Of a DNA stretch of 64,000 nucleotides, positions 49,801 to 57,965 are shown piece after piece. Source of the stretch: Bagarius yarrelli (lineage: Eukaryota > Chordata > Actinopteri > Siluriformes > Sisoridae); assembly GCA_005784505.1 (NCBI GenBank), contig VCAZ01000025.1:6676182-6740181 (forward strand), given 5' to 3'. How positions within the stretch are numbered: position 1 is the stretch's first letter; the number at the start of each line of letters is the position of its first letter. The notes beneath the pieces are model-generated. The model searched no databases, was not told the origin of the DNA, and worked only from the letters and a program-made list of their open reading frames with translations. Made by a program: the position numbers and the translations under genes.

Positions 49801-52800
49801 TCCGACCATTAAAAAAAATTTAGTATTGTTACGGTTGGCATGAATGTAGATTGGATGTACTACCCCGCCATGTTGTTATTGTCACATGACATACAACGTC
49901 ACAGCATTGCACAGGCCACATCTGCATTTTAGACAACTTCTGGGATAGGATGGGCCTCATGGGATAGTAAAGTGTACGTGGTATGCATACTTGAAAATCC
50001 GGACGGGAGTAAAATATATTTTCACATCCTGTAATTCGCACTACAGAAGTAGGCGATTTTGGATAGAAGTTTTTTTCTGCCAGAAGCAATGGTTGAAAAG
50101 TAATAATTAATCAATTATTAATTATACATTTTCTTAATTACTGCTAACTCTATTGGCTGAACATCGACATCAATAGACTATAGAGCTTAAACCGAATAAA
50201 AAAGAACCCTTGTGCTTTATCCAACATTGATGGTAATAGTAAAAGCTGATCGATGGACAGGGAACCTGCTTTAATGTATAGAATTTTGAAAAGTCCTTTT
50301 CATGCAGCGAGCAACAGCTGTGGCAGGAAACCATCAGCTGCACGAAGTCTAGACTGATCGGAGTGATAAATCTTATAGATCTTTATACTTTTGATGGATG
50401 TCTTGTTAAATATTTCACAGCAGCTCGTCTGTGAGGGCTGCTGGGACATATATTTGAGATTTTACACCATGGATACTCCACAACACTGGACTCGACTGTA
50501 TATCTCGCATTGAGAATAGCAGTTGTATGTGTGTAAGTTTTTATTAGACACATACCGTATAAATCAATGTATAATTCTTTGTATATTCCAGCCTAGAAGG
50601 TGGGGGTCAGAGAGCAGATCCAGCCATAATACCCTGCTCTAGAGCAGACAGGGTTTTAGGGGCCAAACAGTGACAGCTCGGCGGTACTGAGGCTTGACTT
50701 ACCAATTACTTTTAATGGCTGATCAGTATTTTAGTTGTTTTACACTTTACACCCTTCAGATTTTTGTACCGGTAATAATTTTTTATTTAACAGTGTGAGG
50801 GCAAAATTTTTACCTCTGGTGCAACTTTTAGTTATTCATTAGTCTTACAGATCACTCTTTTAGGATAAAGTCCTATGTTCAGTCTGATGTGTTTATTAAC
50901 CCCTTGACTACGCACAACAAAAGAAAGTGTGTAGCTTAGTGGTTAGGTGTTGGTTTGCTGAGCAGAAGATTGTGGGTTTAATTCCCAGTACCACCAAGCT
51001 GCAACTGTTGGGCCCCTTATTAAGGCCCTTAACCCCCAACTGCTAAACTGGATTAAAAAAATGAGATAAATGTAAGGGGGGCATGGAGGAATGTTTGATC
51101 GTTTTCTCAAAAGGTTTATATCACGCATCTCAACCGGAATAAACTGTTATCTGATTAAGGTCTTTACATGAAGTGTTTTTATTCTGATTGGTCTTTTATT
51201 GATTGGTCTATAGATTGAACTTTTGTCTGCAGATAAAAACATCATGTGATTCAGTGTTGATGAAAATGTATAATGTCTATTTCAGTATAATTACAAAAAC
51301 ACACACACTTCTGCTTAGCCACCCTGCCTAAAATCCCAGTTGGTGAAAACGCCCCAGAAGCAGGTATCAAGTGTGTACAGAAGTTGCAAGAGGAAGAAAA
51401 AAGAGGAAAGAGGTAGTTGTGGGTTGGTCAGTTGGTTATGGGGGATAGGTAACCGAGTCCACGCTAAAACAAGACCAGAACGAATGCAAATAATTATCAA
51501 CTTTTAGAAAAAATGATTTCTAAGAATTTCATAAAGGACACACCCCTTTTCCCATCCTGCTGAACCGGTCTGGGTCGAGTCGGCACTTTACATTCGATTT
51601 CTGGCTGCTGTGTTCCAGTGCAAGTTCCAGCTCCTTCCTAAACGCTTATCGCCATATGCACCTGCCTCTGATTATTCGCCTTGTTTTGTCACAGTAGTCA
51701 GCATAAATTGATTATTTTATCAGTAAGGCAGCAGTCCTCAATTTGCCCGGTTTCCATCCATTCCTGTTGTTCCTGTCAGCCCGGTTTGCTGAGAAAGTGG
51801 TTTAACTTTTTGTTTAAGAAGCTTTAAACTTTTAAATCTCTCTTTAATAGTAAATTCTGCCTGCGCTGCATCTTTCCCTAGCCAACCTAGATAGCTGAGT
51901 CACTGTCCAGACCAGGCTTCGTTTTTTTCCTTTATTTCTTCTTGCTTGTTTAATGTACGGATTTGTGCAAACTTGTTTGGATCCATCCTTAACACAATTT
52001 CTACTGCAATCAACTCTTCTTTAATTAACACTATTAAAATAAAACCGAAGGATCACACAAAATACATGAGTCACGTTGACTGTCTGACATAATAACATCT
52101 AGTTCTTTTATCGGATGTGTAAGTTTTCTTTAAAAAAAGCATTCAGTAAGACTAAACATGTGAGAAACATACGTGACAATAGCTTGACTATTAGCTAGCT
52201 AATTACATACGTTAGACTATGGAAAGTAAGAACGTACAGTAAAAGTCTCTAACATTATTTTAGCGACGAACAAAGAGACAGCAACAGGCATGCGGCAGTT
52301 CCACACGATCAATCCAGTGTGTAAGCGATTGCACAATCTGAGGCGAGGCTAAACTCGTCGCTGCCTTACGTCACATATCTGCGATGTATTTTAAACAGGA
52401 AATACACAGATTCAGTAATTTTGACTAAAATAGGGGTTAAATAGGGATGGCGCAAATCTACAGTCTCGCCTAGGGCACCACCCTAATTTTTTGTTTTACA
52501 GTAAAATTAACCCCATAGTCAAATAACCCGTTAGTCTGTAACCTGTAAATGCCTCACTGAAATGTGTTCAGACAAGTAAATATTCTGTATGTCAACTTCG
52601 AATATTAATATTTATAAAAATCTAAAACAGCTGTCCGGTCGGCACCATGGTGTAGTGGGTTAAGGCACCGGCATAGGCAGTTGCGCTCCGGCTGTTCAAT
52701 ACATGAATACAGGGCCGCCTAGAAGTTAGGACAATTCTAAAGGCCCATGCACTTTTGGGGCCCCCAAAGATCTGTTTTATTCGTAGTAACAGTACTAGCA

Positions 52801-55800
52801 GTAATGTAATAGTATGTTTGGTGCTAATTGGTTTAAACAAAGTTTTGGACAAAGCATTAGTTTTCCGGCCGACTCCATTCAGGGGGCTGATTCCGTTCAA
52901 ACTCACGACCTGGAGGCAAACTGGGAAGGGAGCAATTCTAAAAGCAAAAAGATGTTAATGTCCTGGTAAATTTAGGTGGTGTTTATGGATCGTTAGTTTA
53001 CCAATTACAAAGAATATATTTAGTCTACATTTGTTGCAATATTTTATTGAATCAATTTTATTTCTGTTCCAATGATGGGACCTTGAAAAAAGATGGATGA
53101 ATCTTCAAGATATTTCTTTTTCCTTCTCTATGTTTTGTTTTTCTTTCTTGCTGTTATTTTCTCTTGTCTTGTGCATCCATGCTGCAGGATGTACCCGTCA
53201 TCTGCCATGTCCCTGTAGCAGACAGGCTTTGACACCAAATATTGGTCTCCAGAGAAAAAGTGAGCGGACTGAAGGAAAAAAAAAGCATTGCAAGGCTAGT
53301 GAACGGATTGATAGAGCTGACAAATCTCTCTTTGTTGGTAGAGGAGAAAATTTGACCATCTGAAATCTTGTTTGCAATTGATAGTGCCCAGCTTCTACTA
53401 TACAACCTTTAACATTTAAAAAACCCATAAAGGACCGATTACGGGAAAGAATGGATATATTAAGGAGGAAATGGTTTTTAGCTTCCTGTAAAAAATAAGC
53501 TTTAGCTTTCTGTCCTGAAATCATCTTTCATGGAAACTACACTTGTGCCATATATGATGAACAAGCATCTGGGAATCTGCTATAACTATTTACATTTACA
53601 GCATAGCGCACACCCCCTATCCAGAGGGACTCACATTTGAGCAATTGGGGGTAAAGGACCTTGCTCAGCGGCCCACCCATGGTGGCTTGGAATCATACCC
53701 GGGTCTTTAGGTTGGTAGTCCAACAACTTAATCACTGCTCTACCACTTTTTCACTTACCACTTATTTAATAACACTATATGTTTGTGGACACGTGGTTCT
53801 TCTCCAATCTGTTTTCACAAAGTCTAAAGAGCACAGTTGACAAGAAGAGACCCTTCTCCAGCATGATGCTCCTGTACAGAGTCTTGATTCTAACTTAAAC
53901 CTTTAAAATAAATTTTAAACTGCACCCAAGATCCACTTAAAACACAATCAGTCCTTCAATGCAGCAGCAATAAAACAAAAAAGAAAGAAAAAAAGCCTGC
54001 GCTTCAGCTGCCTGTCTGTCAGCTGCTTGTGATGGCAGTGATAAGGTGAGAAAAGCCAGATGAACAGTGTTAGCGGCTGTATAATTACTGGCGCTTGTGT
54101 GTGGAGACATATGTGGCGTCCAAAATCGTCCAAAATTAATTCGGTTTAGGTAAATTGAGTTAGTATGTACTTCCTGTCTTAAAAAAAAAAGAAGTATGTA
54201 CTGTATAGTGTGATTCTGGGCAGGGGTTCTGTTAGCAACTTTGGATCCTATCAAAGAAATGATGCTGGGCCCTCTCTTACTCCCATTCCGCATCAAACAT
54301 ATTACACATCAACTATTACACTATTTACTACTAATAAAACAGACCTCTGGGGTCCCCCAAAGCGCGTGGGTGCCCACTTAGCGGCAGCCCTGATTCCGGT
54401 TAGTATAAATCAAATTCGCAGGTAATACATCCGCCATGTTGATATCATCACACGACATACGACGTTACAGCAGTACGTTGGATGATTTTAAACAAGTGCA
54501 ATTTAACGACAGGGAACGATGAAGTCATTTCGGAATATGATGTCATTTTTCCCGCGGGGTCATGGGTATTAAAGTGTCCATTGCACCTCAGAATCCGGGC
54601 AGATAATCCAGGAACTTTACGCCGACTGTCATTCCATGCGAAGAATCTGGACACACTACTCGTCTCACATACTGGACATATAGGACATACTGCTTGTCTT
54701 ACATACTACTTGTCTCACATACTGTTTTTTTTGTATATTACATAGTAGGGAATTAACCGATTTCAGTCACATTTCTGATTTATAAGTCGAGAAGCTCGTT
54801 TCCTGTTTGATTAAGTAAACAAGATGGAACTTTTGGTGTATTTTTAAGTGATAACTCCTACCAGCGTTTACAATAAGGATAAATCCTAAAAACTCCAGGC
54901 AGCGATTTTACTAAAGTCGCCACAGGAAATCACCTAATTTCTATCAGGAGCTGTACTTACCGAATCACGTGGGTTAAATATCTGTTGAACTCTCTTAAAT
55001 AACCTTAAATAATTATAAAATGAACAGCTCTTCTTGTACACACACACACACACACACAAACATGGATGTCAACATTCTGGGGACAATTATGCTATGCTCT
55101 ATCAACAATTACCCTTAACCTTAATTTTACAGATGTATAATATTGAAATATGTTCTAATTTATTTATTTTTTAATAAAGCCTGCTTTTGTCTTTGGAGAA
55201 AAAAATAAAAATTATTGGTTAGGGCAAATGTCCCCTGAGGTAAAATCCTTTATTATTATTAATATTGTTATTATAACCGATTAATAACTAAGGCCGCTGT
55301 TATTTTTCTTAAATACTTGCGTTATTGTGATTTTAGTCGAACAGTAGCAGCACCTCCATGACACAAAACACCAGCACTATGTTTGCGTTCACTTCTGATT
55401 ATGCGCGAGTCGCCGTGACTGAAACTAGATACGCGAGTTAATTAAAATCGCTGGAACGCAGCTGATAGGCGCCCGGCTCGTTATTTGATGTTCCATTCCG
55501 ATGTGCCACTATAGGATAAGCCGAAATGTTTACATATGATTCTGTTTCTACGCTGTTCCTCATTTCTGGTTCCTAAGTGCCAACAAACCATGGTACACTT
55601 TCATACCTCAAATAGTTTCTCACATCTGTATACTGTTATAGCATCAGGGCTAAATAAGGTGAACGGGATGAAGGATTCCCTCTCAGGGTTCTTACAAAGT
55701 TCCTTGTTACTTTTAGATGTCTTATACATGGTTTCTCTAAGAGTTTCTGTCAGAGATGTTTCTTTCTGGGTTTCCTCTCAAAGTTCTCCGTGAGAAGTGT

Positions 55801-57743
55801 TTTTTAGAGTTTCCTCTCATACATCTTTCTCAGGTTTATCTCTGAGTTTTCTGTCATGATTTTCTATAAGGGTTCTCTCAGAGAAATCCTCTCAGGGATC
55901 CATCAGAGTTTTCTGTCAGAGTTTGTTTCCTCAGGGTTTTCTGTCAGAGTTTTTTTTTCTCTCAGGATTTTAACACTTTTTTCAGGGTTTTTTTTTCTCA
56001 TGGTTTTTTCTCCTCAGGATTTTCCCTCAGACTTCCTCTTACATGTGTTTTAGAATTTTCTTCTGTCATATATTTGTTTTCTCTTCAGAGTTTTCTCCCA
56101 CAGGTTTCTGTCATGGGTCTCTCACTGGGTTCTTCCAGAAAAATGTTCTTAGGGATCCCTCAGGGTTTTCTACCAAAGTTCTCACTCAGAGTTTTCTCCC
56201 AGGTTGGTTTTTTTTTTTTATGGTTTTCTCTCACAAGTTTTTTGGTTATTTCTGTGTTTTCTGTCAGTTTTACCAGAAATTTATTTTAGAGATTTTATAA
56301 AGAGTTTTCTTTCATGGACTCACTTGATATGAGCAGCATTAGTAAAAAAAATTGCCTTATAAACCAAAAATGGTTCCATATTTAAACAGTTTATCTATAA
56401 AACAAAGGAAGAATATTTACCTATTCTATTTTGTTGTTTGTTTGTTTGTTTGTGTCTGTGGTATCATACATTCAGTATGTTAATATCAGGATAACTATTA
56501 ACTTAATGTAAGGCGTCATAAATGTTTCATAAATCGTATATGTTTAGTACAACTAAGGCTGAAATGATGAAAGGATCTTGCTTGACCGAATATCAGCGTC
56601 TGCAATAGCGCAGTTTTGGGCACCGTAACGCAAGAATGTAATTCAGTGTTTATGCAGTCAAACGAAGAAAAAGTCCCAACACTTACCTTAAGCGAATCAC
56701 CAAAAGCGAATTGAATTATTTGCGCAAGTTGGTGTCATACAAAGTCAATGCAAAGACATAAAATGAAGGCGAATTCGCACGTAAAATTCGCAAAATTGCG
56801 GTTCGAGCGGACAATTTGCCTGACATGTTGTCACGGAAGCCAATTAGTAAAAAAGCTTATTGACACATGCGTTGTATTAAAGCTTTATTGTAGCCATCTG
56901 TAGACACCCGGAAATATATACTTTACGAACAAAAACATTAACGTTAAAAACAGCCTACGAAAAAGCTAGAGCTAGTAACGTGATACGCATATTTTGTTTC
57001 GTGTTTGGTGCGAAAACTGCTGTCATGTGTGAATCTTCCATAGAATTACTGAGGTACAGTGGTTGATGTGTTGAACCATTGACCAGAATATTGTGGGTTC
57101 AATTCTCAGGACCAGTAAGTTGTCACTGCTGGGCCTCTGTGCACAGCCCTTAACGCTTAACTGCTTAGTTAAAATGATAAAAATAAGTCGCACAGGTCAC
57201 ATCAAATGGTCCAATAAAATTAAATAACGTGCGAAAAGAGGAAGCTGGAAAATGGAATATTCCCACAACCGTCTATTATTAAAACAATGTTGATAGAACC
57301 TTCTCATAACGTTATTAAATAGTTAATATACTTCGTATGACGTTGAGAGAAAAGAACAATTTTTAGAACAATGTTCCTGGAACGTCTTTATGAAATTATT
57401 CGTGACTGTTGAATGTTCTCAAAATGTTGAGAGGAGACGTTTTCAGAACAATGTTCCTGGAACGTCCTTATGTTATTATTCGTACTTGGTGAAAGGAACA
57501 TTTCCCAAAACCAAAAAAAAAAGGTGATTCAGGTCCTGCATGAAGGTCAGGAGAACTTTAAGGCAGATCTTTCTGTGAGGAACATGTGCTGCAGATGTTA
57601 CACTGTAACTGTAATCCACACCGAGTCTTTCATGCTGGACAGAAATGGACATTTTGTGTCATGTTCCTCTTTGACAGCGTTTGTAATGAAATGAGATCAA
57701 CTGGATAAATTTTCTTTCGCAGCCCGAAACACACTTCCTCTCC

Positions 57744-57783
<40 letters not shown>

Positions 57784-57933
57784 CTGGGCTGAAATGTCAG
57801 TGCGTCACCTTGTGAAACGTTCGGACCCGGTAAAACACACCGGGGGGCATTCCAGCAGTCACCGCCATTAAACACCACATCTGTCATCAGCGCACGTGAA
57901 GCTTTCACTCAAAACGTGTTATAAGCAAAATAT

Positions 57934-57965
<32 letters not shown>
